DNA of 64,000 bases, from assembly GCF_036924595.1 (NCBI RefSeq), contig NZ_JAZHRV010000001.1, positions 1,426,001 to 1,490,000 of the forward strand, in the 5' to 3' direction. Numbering within the stretch: position 1 is the first letter of the stretch; the number at the start of each line of letters is the position of its first letter. Positions 1-9,003 of the stretch are shown in pieces. This DNA comes from Bradyrhizobium algeriense. GTDB taxonomy: Bacteria; Pseudomonadota; Alphaproteobacteria; Rhizobiales; Xanthobacteraceae. The position numbers and the translations under genes were made by a program. Under the pieces are notes generated by a model, which was not told the DNA's origin, did no database searches, and saw nothing but the letters and a program-made list of their open reading frames with translations.

Positions 1-7
1 GGAACGG

Positions 8-2170
8 ATGAGCGGAGTCAAGGCAGAGCACTTTGCGGATTGGAACGAGGCGACGGCCGGACGCCACCGTGAGGCGGCGCTGCTGGCCGATTTTGATAGA
101 GGGTTTGTCGTACCTGGCCGGAAACCTCTTGTCGTCGTAACGGCTTCCGATGTGCTCGGCAGCAGGGCCCATCATCCGCAGCCCCTGGCTAGAAGCTGGA
201 ATGCGGCTTTCGACCACGCAGATGTACCGGAGCAGGGCGCCGCGGTCGTTCATCTGCAGCGGGGACTGGCCTTGCTCGACGGCTTGCAGACCGTGGCAAC
301 GGGGGGCGGGTCGTCGCGCGAAATGATCCGGCTGGTATTTGCGGGAGACGATGCCGTTCTCGTTCCGCCCGCCGACCTCGCCTTGATCTGGCCATACGCG
401 TCGGAGCGCGGCGAGCTGACCCTCGACAAAGCGGATGGAAGTACATGGTGGAGCCGGCGTACCGAGGCGGAGCGCGAAATCCAAGTCGCCGGCAAGCAAC
501 TCGCGAAACACATCAGCCAGCGACGCCGCCGGCGGGCGCCGAAACTTGTACCTCCAGGTCCCGTCTATGAAAGGTTCGTCGCGCGCTTTCCGTATTTCAC
601 GACAGTCGACCAAGCGAAAGCCATTCGGGACGTCTTGAATGATCTTGCGTCGGGCCACCCCATGGACAGGATCATTTGCGGCGACGTCGGATTCGGCAAA
701 ACCGAGGTGGCGTTGCGAGCCACGGCTGCCGTCGTATTGTCAGGGAAGCAGGTGGCGATAGCGGTGCCGACGACGGTCCTGGCAAGACAGCATGTCGCGA
801 CTTTCCGCAAACGCTTCGCTCCGTTTGGCATCGAAGTGGGGAGTTTGTCGCGAACCGGTTCGGGCGCAGCTACAAGAGAGGTGAAGGAGGGGCTGAAGAG
901 TGGCAAATTGAAGGTCGTAGTCGGAACGCAGGCCCTCACCTCGAAGGACGTGAAGTTCGCCGGCCTCGGCCTTGTCGTCATCGATGAGGAACAGCATTTT
1001 GGGGCGGCGGAGAAGGCGAGACTTTCCGGGCTGGCCAGGAGTATTCATGCCCTTTGGATGAGCGCCACGCCGATTCCGCGGACTCTCGCGGGCGGTCTTG
1101 CTGGCTTCAGGGATCTTGGCGTCATCGCCTCTCCGCCCATTCATCGACTCCCGGTCGTCACAAAGGTTGCTCCTCTTTCGGATGCTGCTATTGCCTCCGC
1201 ATTGCTGCGCGAGCAAAGGCGGCACGGGCAAAGCTTCTTGATCTGTCCGCGAATTCAGGATCTCGATCCGATGCTGGCGCGCGTTCAATCGGTGGCCCCG
1301 GATCTCCGCATCGTCTGTCTGCATGGCAAGTTGCCCGCCGACGACATAGATGACCGAATGATGAGCTTCGTCGAAGGCGCGGCGGACGTGCTGCTGGCGA
1401 CCAACATCGTAGAGAGCGGTCTCGATATCCCACGTGCAAACACGATCGTGGTCTGTTGGCCCGAAAAGTTCGGTCTCGCGCAACTTCATCAGCTCAGAGG
1501 AAGGGTGGGCCGCAGCGGGATACGGGCGTTTGCGCATTTGCTGACCGATTCGGGCTCGGAGCGATCTGAGAAGCGGTTGGCCGTTCTGGAGGAGTTCAGC
1601 AGACCGGGCGCGGGTTTCGCGATCAGTGCGCGGGATCTGGACCTCAGGGGAGCGGGGGACGTGCTTTCAGAGCGACAGTCGGGCCACGTGCAGGTGTTCG
1701 GACCCGTGCTCTACAGCCACCTTCTGAAATTGGCCTCGGAGAAAGCCGACGACAGAACAGCCGACCTGTGGGTGCCTGACCTGAATCTGCCCGTAGGAGA
1801 CATGTTGCCCGCAGGCTACGTGCAATCGGAGGCGGTTCGGCTGGAAATCTACGGCCGCGTCGCCAGATGCCGAAGCGAAGATGAGTTGGACGATCTCGAG
1901 GAGGAGACTTCCCGTCGCTTCGGCAGATTGCCTCCGGCGGCCCGCGATTTCTTTACCGCAGCAAGGCTCAGGATCGACTGCAGGCGAAGAGGAATCATAA
2001 GACTTGATGTCGGCCCGGATGCCGTAGCCGCGACATTCCTGCCGGGACGACTTCGGAAATCCAGGGCGCGATCACTGCAACGCGATGGCGATCGGGTTGT
2101 GTACATCAGCAACGGACGCGAGGGACCGCTTAGGAAGGTCGAAGAGTTCCTCGACCTTCTGGACGAGTAA
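8..2170 (+). CDS. mfd: Mfd-like transcription-repair coupling helicase, 3' portion (5' end probably outside window)
   Basis: Superfamily 2 DNA translocase related to Mfd, which removes stalled RNA polymerase and recruits UvrA. In order: the end of the UvrB-like module (about residues 30-55), an RNA-polymerase-interaction-like segment (75-130), a helicase core with Walker A GDVGFGKT (225-232), DEEQ box (326-329) and SAT motif (352-354), a second RecA-like lobe, and a C-terminal TRCF domain (about 590-690). Full Mfd is about 1,150 residues; only 720 are visible. The first ATG has no usable ribosome site and the frame is open to base 1, so the gene probably starts upstream. Whether it is the housekeeping copy or a paralogue cannot be decided here. 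Confidence 0.8.
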   Translation: MSGVKAEHFADWNEATAGRHREAALLADFDRGFVVPGRKPLVVVTASDVLGSRAHHPQPLARSWNAAFDHADVPEQGAAVVHLQRGLALLDGLQTVATGGGSSREMIRLVFAGDDAVLVPPADLALIWPYASERGELTLDKADGSTWWSRRTEAEREIQVAGKQLAKHISQRRRRRAPKLVPPGPVYERFVARFPYFTTVDQAKAIRDVLNDLASGHPMDRIICGDVGFGKTEVALRATAAVVLSGKQVAIAVPTTVLARQHVATFRKRFAPFGIEVGSLSRTGSGAATREVKEGLKSGKLKVVVGTQALTSKDVKFAGLGLVVIDEEQHFGAAEKARLSGLARSIHALWMSATPIPRTLAGGLAGFRDLGVIASPPIHRLPVVTKVAPLSDAAIASALLREQRRHGQSFLICPRIQDLDPMLARVQSVAPDLRIVCLHGKLPADDIDDRMMSFVEGAADVLLATNIVESGLDIPRANTIVVCWPEKFGLAQLHQLRGRVGRSGIRAFAHLLTDSGSERSEKRLAVLEEFSRPGAGFAISARDLDLRGAGDVLSERQSGHVQVFGPVLYSHLLKLASEKADDRTADLWVPDLNLPVGDMLPAGYVQSEAVRLEIYGRVARCRSEDELDDLEEETSRRFGRLPPAARDFFTAARLRIDCRRRGIIRLDVGPDAVAATFLPGRLRKSRARSLQRDGDRVVYISNGREGPLRKVEEFLDLLDE

Positions 2171-2353
2171 TCGCGGCGACTGCTATTCATCTAACGTGGA
2201 GAGGCAACTGATCCTCGTCTTCAGGTTCGGGCCCGTTGAATCCGGAAACGGAGGTTCCGAGCGTTCATATTGTCTTCTTTGGGGGCATCAGATGCCTCAG
2301 CAGGTCGAGGGCCAAGCTCAGCGTCGATGACGGGACTGACCTGCTGCGGGTGA

Positions 2354-3117
2354 TCAATTCGAAATCGGAAACTTTACCTTGGGGGTTGCCGTCCGGCCCC
2401 GCGCGCCGGTAGCTTCACAATGGCCCCAAACCTTGTCGACCAGCGGCTGCAGCTCCGCCGCTAGCGCGTCGTAGTCCGCTAAACCCTGCGAGAACGGGTT
2501 TTCGGCGCCGACGAACTTCCGAATCCGGTTAGCTCTAATTGGGCGTTCGCAGATGGCGCGCGAGATCCAGTAATAGTAGCTACCGGCCTTGCCGAAGCGT
2601 GCGTTCAGGAACCCGAGCGTCTGGTTGCACATATCCATGCCCGTGAAGATGCTGAGACCGTTCATCTTCACGCTTGCCGCCGGGCCGAACCCATGGAATT
2701 TCCCGAGGGGGATTGAACGAATGCTGGACGCATCTTTCGCGTGATAACGTAACTGCCCATTTGGCTTTCGGTAGTCCGAGGCGAGCTTTGCCAGAAATTT
2801 GTTGTAGGAGATGCCGGCGTAGGTGGTCAGGCCGGTCTCGCTCAGGATTTTCACTCTGATCAAGTCGCGATTTCCGTTGCGATCGAGATACCCTGGATGT
2901 TCTCGGTGGCATCGAGGTAAGCCTCGTCGAGGATAGCGGCTATGTTGGTTGCGGAGTTGCGTCGTGTCTTGGTCCCTGCGCATTGGGAGGCCATCCCTGT
3001 GCCCGGCGGCCGGCGGCTCGTCACGCTTCGGATCGCGATCTGAGCGAGACCGTCCCGAATCAGCCGCCATGCTGGTCGATGGGTTCTGCTTGACGGGCAT
3101 GATGGACCTCCCCTCAA
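2354..3117 (-). pseudogene. dinB: dinB (DNA polymerase IV) remnant
   Basis: Decayed Y-family translesion polymerase. One reading frame carries DEAYLDATENIQG, the catalytic palm motif of Pol IV. The reading frame then shifts near 2,870 and continues with GLTTYAGISYNKFLAKLASD, YYYWISRAICERP and VWGHCEATGARGRT, all typical of alphaproteobacterial DinB. The N-terminal nucleotide-binding part is scrambled and shortened, and the protein stops right after KVKFPISN, so most of the little-finger domain is missing. There is at least one frameshift, an internal deletion and a C-terminal truncation. No active polymerase is expected. Confidence 0.8.
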
Positions 3118-3307
3118 AAATTAACGTTCGGCGAGATGCTCGCGGGCTCTCCCTCTGTCGTGGACCCGACAGAACGATCAGCTTTTTGTGGTTTCGAATT
3201 CGAGGGCGTTCATCGAGGGTTCAGGGGCACCGATATATTGGCAGTGGGTAAAGATCTCAAACCCCCTCTTCGTTTGTAAGCAGGCAATGCAGGCAAGGAG
3301 ATGGCGC

Positions 3308-3535
3308 ATGTTGCTCGATAGTAAGAAAGCGAACGAAATGCAGGCTGCAGTTGATACAGTTTTCGCTCGGCTGCCAAAGATTTTCAAAACTAAAGAAACT
3401 AGGATTGAGATCGCCAAGAGCGTAGTCCGCAGCGAGGGCGAGTACCACGAGGCCGCCCGAAGATGTGTATTGGGAATGTTCGCGAGCGTCGAACGGGCGA
3501 TTGAGAACAGAGAGAAGCTGGCTAACTTAAAGTAG
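3308..3535 (+). CDS. small conserved hypothetical protein (75 aa)
   Basis: Start chosen at the ATG at 3308 because AAGGAG lies 7 bases before it; a longer frame from 3188 has no ribosome site. The product (MLLDSKKANEMQAAVDTVF...) is hydrophilic and probably helical, with no membrane segment and no known motif. It looks like one of the many short unknown proteins of Bradyrhizobium. It lies alone between two decayed genes. Function unknown. Confidence 0.55.
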   Translation: MLLDSKKANEMQAAVDTVFARLPKIFKTKETRIEIAKSVVRSEGEYHEAARRCVLGMFASVERAIENREKLANLK

Positions 3536-3885
3536 TCGGCGGAGGAGTCCGATTCGATTTTCCTCTACTCTCGAACATTACGGGAATCTACTGAAGCCAT
3601 CGCCGCCCCGCCCTTGGCTTCTATCGGTGAGAGAGTGTTGTGTTCCCGCCCGACCCGCGCGGAGGTGCACGATACTATTTACCGGATGTTCGATGCGTCT
3701 TCCCAAAGGCGTGGAAATGCTTGGCAAGTCCTTTGAAGTCATTCCTGACGGAAATCAAGCTTACGGTGCGCACCGACCCACTTACCATCCTCGTTGCCCA
3801 ATGGATCATGAGTTCGCCAAGGATGGCGAACGTGATCCGGTCGAGCTGCATCGGCGAGTGCTGGATTCGTTGGAGTAGGGCCGCC
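3536..3885. other. gap with no supported gene
   Basis: About 350 bases between the small protein and the tctC remnant. Short frames exist on both strands, but none has a clear ribosome site or recognisable product. It probably belongs to the same decayed stretch as its neighbours. Confidence 0.4.
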
Positions 3886-4164
3886 TCAGTTGTCGGCCAT
3901 CCTGCGGGCCTGGTTTCCCTGTGTGTATCCGCCGTCACACTGCGGTCGATCCGGGCGATTTTCAATGACCAACGTCTGCCCCAATTGCTTTTCGGCGGTC
4001 GGCCGTACGATGCGTGCGATTGCATCGGAACTGCCGCCGGCGGGAAACCCAACGACGAGGCGGATCGCACGTTCGGGGTAGGCACCCGCAGCCGTACCAC
4101 TCCCAACCGCTGTCCACTGGCATGCGAGCACGATTGCTATCACGGCTCTCGAAGCGCTTCTCAT
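3886..4164 (-). pseudogene. Bug/TctC-type periplasmic receptor remnant
   Basis: N-terminal piece of a tripartite tricarboxylate transport receptor. A good ribosome site (AGGAGG) precedes the ATG at 4164. The product has a signal peptide followed by YPERAIRLVVGFPAGGSSD and TLVIENRP, the usual start of the family. After about 75 residues the similarity stops abruptly and the frame ends, where intact members have about 320 residues. It is therefore a truncated third copy, near the two intact receptors at 6191 and 11686. Confidence 0.8.
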
Positions 4165-4247
4165 GATCCCTCCTGGTGTTTCTTGTGAGGCTCGCGCCAG
4201 CCAACAGATTTGGATTTCTAGGGATGCCGGCCGGTAATTGCCGATCG

Positions 4248-4370
4248 TCATTGTGCCGGCAGCCAGGACGAGTGGAAATGCTTGATGCTCCAACCCTGGT
4301 CGCCTTGGTCACGAGGAAGGTGAGCTGGCAGGATCGTCAATAGAACGAGCGCCAACAGCAATTTTCTCAT
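4248..4370 (-). CDS. possible 40-residue secreted or membrane peptide
   Basis: Short frame starting MRKLLLALVLLTILPAHLPR, which looks like a signal peptide or small membrane anchor, ending after 40 codons. The ribosome site is weak. It lies between the tctC remnant and the monooxygenase gene and may be the leftover start of a lost exported protein. Low confidence that it is expressed. Confidence 0.25.
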   Translation of the reverse strand: MRKLLLALVLLTILPAHLPRDQGDQGWSIKHFHSSWLPAQ

Positions 4371-4506
4371 GATCGTTCGCGTTCCGCTGTGGGTTGATAC
4401 ACACGCCTCAGATCATCTTGCAGAGTCCTGACGCTTCGGGTTAGCCACAAAATACTCATGAATTGATAAGGTCGCCTTATGACTCCAGCAATGCGGGTTA
4501 GCCAAT

Positions 4507-6165
4507 CTACTTTGCGGATCCCGCGCCACGGACGATATCCACGAGTCGACCGGGATCGGCTGAGGTGCCATTTCCCCGCCAAGCGACATGCTGGTCTGGT
4601 CGGACCAATATAAGGTCGTACGGAAACAACTCCGCCGCTTCAGGGCTGGATACATCAAGTACCGTCAACGGGACGCAGGCAGCCGCTGCGGCATTTGTCA
4701 GGCTGGATACGTCTATGTCCGGGTTCAGTCGCAGCAGCGTGTAGTACGGTCCCATCGCGTCATAAAGCGAACGTCGATCTGCGAGCCAGATGTGGGGCAG
4801 GCGGGCGCCCGGAACTGTCGATGGCGTGAACTCTCCCATCGTATACGGCGGCGCAGCTTCGCCATCATACACGATGATAGGCGATCCCTGATAGAAATAG
4901 CCGAAGTTCAATCCCGCGCAGCAATACTGCTGCACATTGAGGTCATACGTCGTCTTGCCGACCGCGGCGCGATAGGCGTCGGCCTCCGGTCCGTCGGCCT
5001 CTATTTCGTCGCTGACGGATTTTCGCGCCTTGGTCATCGCGTGCGCATGGTCCATCGCGAAATGCGAAACCTGATCGGTGATCGGCAGCCGCTCGGCTGC
5101 ATAGGCTGCCAATATTCCCTCCGCGCCCCAGCCTTCGAGCCGCGCCGCCAATAGCCACGCCAGATCGGCGGCATCGGCAATGCCGGCATTCATACCGTAG
5201 CCGGCATAGGGCACCCAGAGATGACAGGCATCGCCGCAGATGAAGACCTTGTCGTCGCGCACCTTGTCGGCGATCAGGCGGCGCCCGACCCAGTCTTCCT
5301 TGCTGATCAGTTCGTATTCGAAATCCTGGTCGACGCCGAGCACGGTGCGGATCGCGGCGTCGCGGTCGACGGCTTCAAAGTCCGTTACTCCCGGCTTGAG
5401 ATAAACATGAACCAGCCAGTTCTGCTTGCCGTCGATCGCGTAGACGTTGCCGGATTGCCGCGCATTCAGTGCGAAAGATGCCCATGCCGGAGTGCCACCT
5501 TGTTCCAGCAGCAATCCGAGCAACTTCGGCGCGCGAATGTAACTCGACTGCACATACTGCAAGGCGACGTCGCCGCTCAGTGTCGCGCCGATTTTCTTGC
5601 GCACCAGCGAGCGGCCGCCATCGCAGCCGATCAAAAATTTACAGGAAATATCGATCTCCTTGCCGTTCGCGGTGGCGAAGGCCGTAACTCGTTCGGCGCC
5701 TTGCGCAAAATCGACCAGTGTCGTGCCGTTGAAAATGCGCGCGCTCGGCATCGCCGACAGATGAGCGAACAACACCGGCTCGAGATAGATCTGATTGATC
5801 CGGTGCGGCGGCTCCGGCGTCGGCCACCAGGTATCTGGGCCATCCTTGGCCGTATAGCGCTCGGAACGGCACGGAATTTTGATCCGCGTGATTTCGTGGC
5901 CGAGAAACGCAGTTCGAAAGACCACGTCGTTGGGATAATCCGCCGGCAATCCGGCGTCGCGCACCTTTTGCGCGACGCCGAGCCGGCGGAAGATTTCCAT
6001 CGAGCGCGCCGAGACGTGGTTCGACTTGACGCTGGGCGGCTCGCCCCGCGCGCGGGATTCCAGCAGGATGACGTCGACGCCGCGCCAGGCCAGATCCATT
6101 GCCAAAGTCAGCCCGACCGGGCCTGCGCCAACCACCACGACGTCAGCCTGCAGCTGCTCGGCCAT
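4507..6165 (-). CDS. FAD-dependent aromatic-ring monooxygenase (PheA/TfdB family)
   Basis: Flavoprotein hydroxylase of the phenol 2-monooxygenase / 2,4-dichlorophenol hydroxylase family, expected to hydroxylate an aromatic ring using NAD(P)H and oxygen. The dinucleotide motif GAGPVG is at residues 13-18. The middle motif CDGGRS and the FAD-ribityl motif ICGDACHLWVPYAGYGMN are present, and a thioredoxin-like C-terminal domain ends near LILVRPDQHVAWRG. Start placed at the ATG at 6165 behind GGAGACGGGGAA rather than six codons upstream. It is the last gene of a same-strand run (monooxygenase, TPP enzyme, receptor, this gene). Substrate unknown. Confidence 0.85.
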   Translation of the reverse strand: MAEQLQADVVVVGAGPVGLTLAMDLAWRGVDVILLESRARGEPPSVKSNHVSARSMEIFRRLGVAQKVRDAGLPADYPNDVVFRTAFLGHEITRIKIPCRSERYTAKDGPDTWWPTPEPPHRINQIYLEPVLFAHLSAMPSARIFNGTTLVDFAQGAERVTAFATANGKEIDISCKFLIGCDGGRSLVRKKIGATLSGDVALQYVQSSYIRAPKLLGLLLEQGGTPAWASFALNARQSGNVYAIDGKQNWLVHVYLKPGVTDFEAVDRDAAIRTVLGVDQDFEYELISKEDWVGRRLIADKVRDDKVFICGDACHLWVPYAGYGMNAGIADAADLAWLLAARLEGWGAEGILAAYAAERLPITDQVSHFAMDHAHAMTKARKSVSDEIEADGPEADAYRAAVGKTTYDLNVQQYCCAGLNFGYFYQGSPIIVYDGEAAPPYTMGEFTPSTVPGARLPHIWLADRRSLYDAMGPYYTLLRLNPDIDVSSLTNAAAAACVPLTVLDVSSPEAAELFPYDLILVRPDQHVAWRGNGTSADPGRLVDIVRGAGSAK

Positions 6166-6190
6166 TTCCCCGTCTCCGCGCACGACTGTT

Positions 6191-7162
6191 CTACTGGGCT
6201 ATCTTGATATTGCCGGCGCGGGCCACCGCTCTCCAGCGTTCAAGATCCGCCGCGATGATGCGCGAAAACTCCTCCGACGAATTGCCGACGGACTCGATGT
6301 TGAGCAATTTTAGGCGGGAGATCACGTCCGGCAACCGCGCGATACGGACGAATTCAGCCTCGAGCTTCCTGACAATTTCGGGCGGCGTCGCCGCGGGCAC
6401 GAATATGCCGCTCCACAACACCGCTTCGACGTCAGCGCCCGCCTCCTTCATGGTTGGCACATCGGGCAAACTGTCCATCCGCTTCGGAGCAGCAACTGCC
6501 AACGCGCGCGCCTGACCGCCGTTGACCTGGCTGGTCACCGGTCCGGCGTCGGCGATGGTCGCGGTCACCTCGCCCGAGATCACCGCGGTGACGGAATCGT
6601 TGGCTCCCTTGTAGGGGATCATCTGCATCGGAACGCCGGTCTTCTGCTTGAACAGCTCGGTCGCGAGCTGGAAGGCGGCGGAGGAACTGGAATAGTTCGT
6701 CTTGTCTGGATTGCTTTTTGCGTAGGCGACGAGATCGGCCAACGATTTGAACGGCGACGCCGCGTTGACGATCAGGATCAGTGGAAACGATCCAAGCTCG
6801 GACACCGGCTTGAAATCCCGCATCGTGTCGTAGCTCAGCTTCTCATAGACTGCCGGATTGATCACCATCGCGCCGCTGGCACCGACCAGCAGCGTGTAGC
6901 CATCAGGTGCAGACCGCGCGACGTATTCGGTGGCAAGGATCGCCCCCGCGCCGGGCTTGTTTTCAATGATGACCGGCTGGCCGAGACTTTCCGATAATTT
7001 CTGCCCGAAGATGCGGGCGATGACGTCGTTGCCACCACCCGGCGTGAAGCCGACGATGATGTGAATCGCCCGGCCCGGATATTTGACCTCAGCGGCAGCA
7101 GGCGCGAGGCCGAAAGAACTCAAACAGATGGCGGCCAGCGCCACGCGGCTAAAGGTTTTCAT
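6191..7162 (-). CDS. Bug/TctC-family periplasmic solute receptor
   Basis: Extracytoplasmic binding protein of the tripartite tricarboxylate transporter family, 323 residues (normal length). It has a signal peptide cleaved near APAAAEV and family motifs YPGRAIHIIVGFTPGGGND and VIIENKPGAGA, with APDGYTLL further on. No TctA or TctB membrane subunit is in the window, so it would have to work with a transporter encoded elsewhere or act as a sensing receptor. It lies between the TPP enzyme and a monooxygenase, which points to uptake of their aromatic or carboxylate substrate. The ligand cannot be named from sequence. Confidence 0.85.
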   Translation of the reverse strand: MKTFSRVALAAICLSSFGLAPAAAEVKYPGRAIHIIVGFTPGGGNDVIARIFGQKLSESLGQPVIIENKPGAGAILATEYVARSAPDGYTLLVGASGAMVINPAVYEKLSYDTMRDFKPVSELGSFPLILIVNAASPFKSLADLVAYAKSNPDKTNYSSSSAAFQLATELFKQKTGVPMQMIPYKGANDSVTAVISGEVTATIADAGPVTSQVNGGQARALAVAAPKRMDSLPDVPTMKEAGADVEAVLWSGIFVPAATPPEIVRKLEAEFVRIARLPDVISRLKLLNIESVGNSSEEFSRIIAADLERWRAVARAGNIKIAQ

Positions 7163-7195
7163 GATTGCGATCCCTCCCCGGGCTGGATTGGCGCG

Positions 7196-8929
7196 CTAGA
7201 GCGGCGTGATCTGGACATGCAGGACGGCAGCGATCCCGCCGTCGACAGCGGCGAGGCAGCGCTCGACCGCAGCGGCGAGTTCATCCGGCTCGCTGACGAA
7301 TTCACCATGCGCGCCGAAGGCGCGGCCGATATCGGAGAAGCCTCGTTTTTCGCCCTGCCGGCCCGAGCGCAGTTGCGATTGAAAGGAATCGGTCTCGGCG
7401 GCGACGCCCTTCGGATAGACCCTCTGTACCGACGACTTGACCGCCTGCCAGCCGCCATTGTCGAGCACGACTGTCAGAATCGGAATTTGATATTGCTGGG
7501 CGACGGCGAATACGGAGTCCGGCGAAGAAAAATGATAGGCGCCGTCGCCGATGATCTGCACGATGCGCCGCTCCGGCTGCGCCAACTTCAAGCCCAGCGC
7601 CATGCCGCCGCTGAAGCCGAGCCCGCCGCCGGCGAGGCCGACGTAGCTGTGCGGCTGCGTGCGACGGATCTGCTCCTGCAGCAGCGGCCCATTGCGGATC
7701 GCTTCGTTGACGACGATATCGTCTTGCGACAACGCACGGTTCAGGGTTGCGAACAGAAAGGCCGCGCTGAGCGCGCCTGACGTACCCTTGTTCTCGGCAG
7801 CAGCGGCGCGGCGCCTGGCCGCTGCATCGCGCGCACCGCTCCAGCCGGCGGTGCGCTCAGTGACGCGCTTGCGATAAAGATCATCCGCGCGCGCCTCGAC
7901 CACCTCGAGCACCTGTCGCAGAACAGTCGCGCAATCGGCCTGGACCCTGATGTCGGTCGGGAATCCCCACATCGGGAAATCCGACTTCAACGGATCGATG
8001 TCGATCTGGATCCAGTCGATGGCTTCGACGCGCCTAGCGTATTGCGGCACAAAAGGCACGTCGGTATCGAGCAGCAGCCCGACATCGGCCTGTTCCAGCA
8101 GAGGCAGCGGATCGAAACCGGCGAAGCACGGCGAATCCTGCGAGACGTTGAGATCGATCGAGTTGAATTCCGCGATCCGGATGCCGCAGGCCAGCGCGAG
8201 GCGCTCCAGCGCCGCGACAGCGTCCGCATTGCGACCGAGATAGGCCGTCAGCGCGATCGGATTTTCCGAAGCCATCAATCGGCTGGCGATGGTTTCGACG
8301 CGGTCCTGATCGATACCGCCGACCGCGACGCTGCCAAAGCGCGCGGGGTTATAGGCCGGCATCTGCGCCTCGTCCCATTGTTCGGCCAGCGTCTCGCGCG
8401 GCAGCATCATGTAGACTGGCCCCGGTGGATCGCTGTGCATGAAGGCGCTCGCGCGGGCAAGCGCCTCCTTCACGACGATGCCCGAGGGCAGCGAGTATTC
8501 CCATTTGACATAGGGCCGCACGATGCTGGCGATGTCGAAGGGATCCTGCACGAAGTGCACATAGGTGTCGCGCGATCCGGTCAATTCGCCATGCAGCGTG
8601 TAAGGCGCGCGTCCGGCGAACAGCATCACCGGCAGCCGGTAACGAAACAGGTTCTGGATCGCCATGCAGGCATTGGCGGTCCCAGCATCGACATGCACGA
8701 ACACCGCCTGTCCCCTGCCGGTCGCCAGCGCATAGCCGCCGGCCATGTGCACGGCGACGATCTCATGCGGGCAGAGGATAACTTCCGGATGCTTGCGGCC
8801 TTCGCGGTCCCAGCGGGCGATCTCCTCGATCAGCGAGACGTGGTCGGTGCCGAGATTGGCGAAGATATATTCAACGCCGAGATCGACCAGACCCTCGAGA
8901 AAATAATGCGCGGCGCTATGACGGCTCAT
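7196..8929 (-). CDS. thiamine-diphosphate-dependent enzyme (acetolactate synthase / 2-oxoacid decarboxylase-like)
   Basis: 577-residue ThDP enzyme with the usual three domains. The N-terminal pyrimidine-binding domain carries the catalytic glutamate (E56 in CPHEIVAVHMAGGYALATGR). A central Rossmann-like domain follows, and the C-terminal domain has the magnesium/ThDP motif GDGAYHFSSPD near residue 461, ending about DNGGW. Overall it resembles acetolactate-synthase-like and benzoylformate-decarboxylase-like proteins. Beside ring hydroxylases and a receptor, a role on an aryl or aliphatic 2-oxoacid is more likely than branched-chain amino acid synthesis. Exact reaction unknown. Confidence 0.85.
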   Translation of the reverse strand: MSRHSAAHYFLEGLVDLGVEYIFANLGTDHVSLIEEIARWDREGRKHPEVILCPHEIVAVHMAGGYALATGRGQAVFVHVDAGTANACMAIQNLFRYRLPVMLFAGRAPYTLHGELTGSRDTYVHFVQDPFDIASIVRPYVKWEYSLPSGIVVKEALARASAFMHSDPPGPVYMMLPRETLAEQWDEAQMPAYNPARFGSVAVGGIDQDRVETIASRLMASENPIALTAYLGRNADAVAALERLALACGIRIAEFNSIDLNVSQDSPCFAGFDPLPLLEQADVGLLLDTDVPFVPQYARRVEAIDWIQIDIDPLKSDFPMWGFPTDIRVQADCATVLRQVLEVVEARADDLYRKRVTERTAGWSGARDAAARRRAAAAENKGTSGALSAAFLFATLNRALSQDDIVVNEAIRNGPLLQEQIRRTQPHSYVGLAGGGLGFSGGMALGLKLAQPERRIVQIIGDGAYHFSSPDSVFAVAQQYQIPILTVVLDNGGWQAVKSSVQRVYPKGVAAETDSFQSQLRSGRQGEKRGFSDIGRAFGAHGEFVSEPDELAAAVERCLAAVDGGIAAVLHVQITPL

Positions 8930-9003
8930 ACCCTTGATTCCCTGTGTTTCCTTTGCCAGCTTTCGGCTTGTTTTCTTATTCGACGGAGTTGGCGCGTATA
9001 CCG

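Noticed and set aside
4588..5154. Long plus-strand frames opposite the monooxygenase gene
   Set aside because: They lie entirely antisense to a gene with clear FAD motifs; such mirror frames are usual in high-GC coding DNA.
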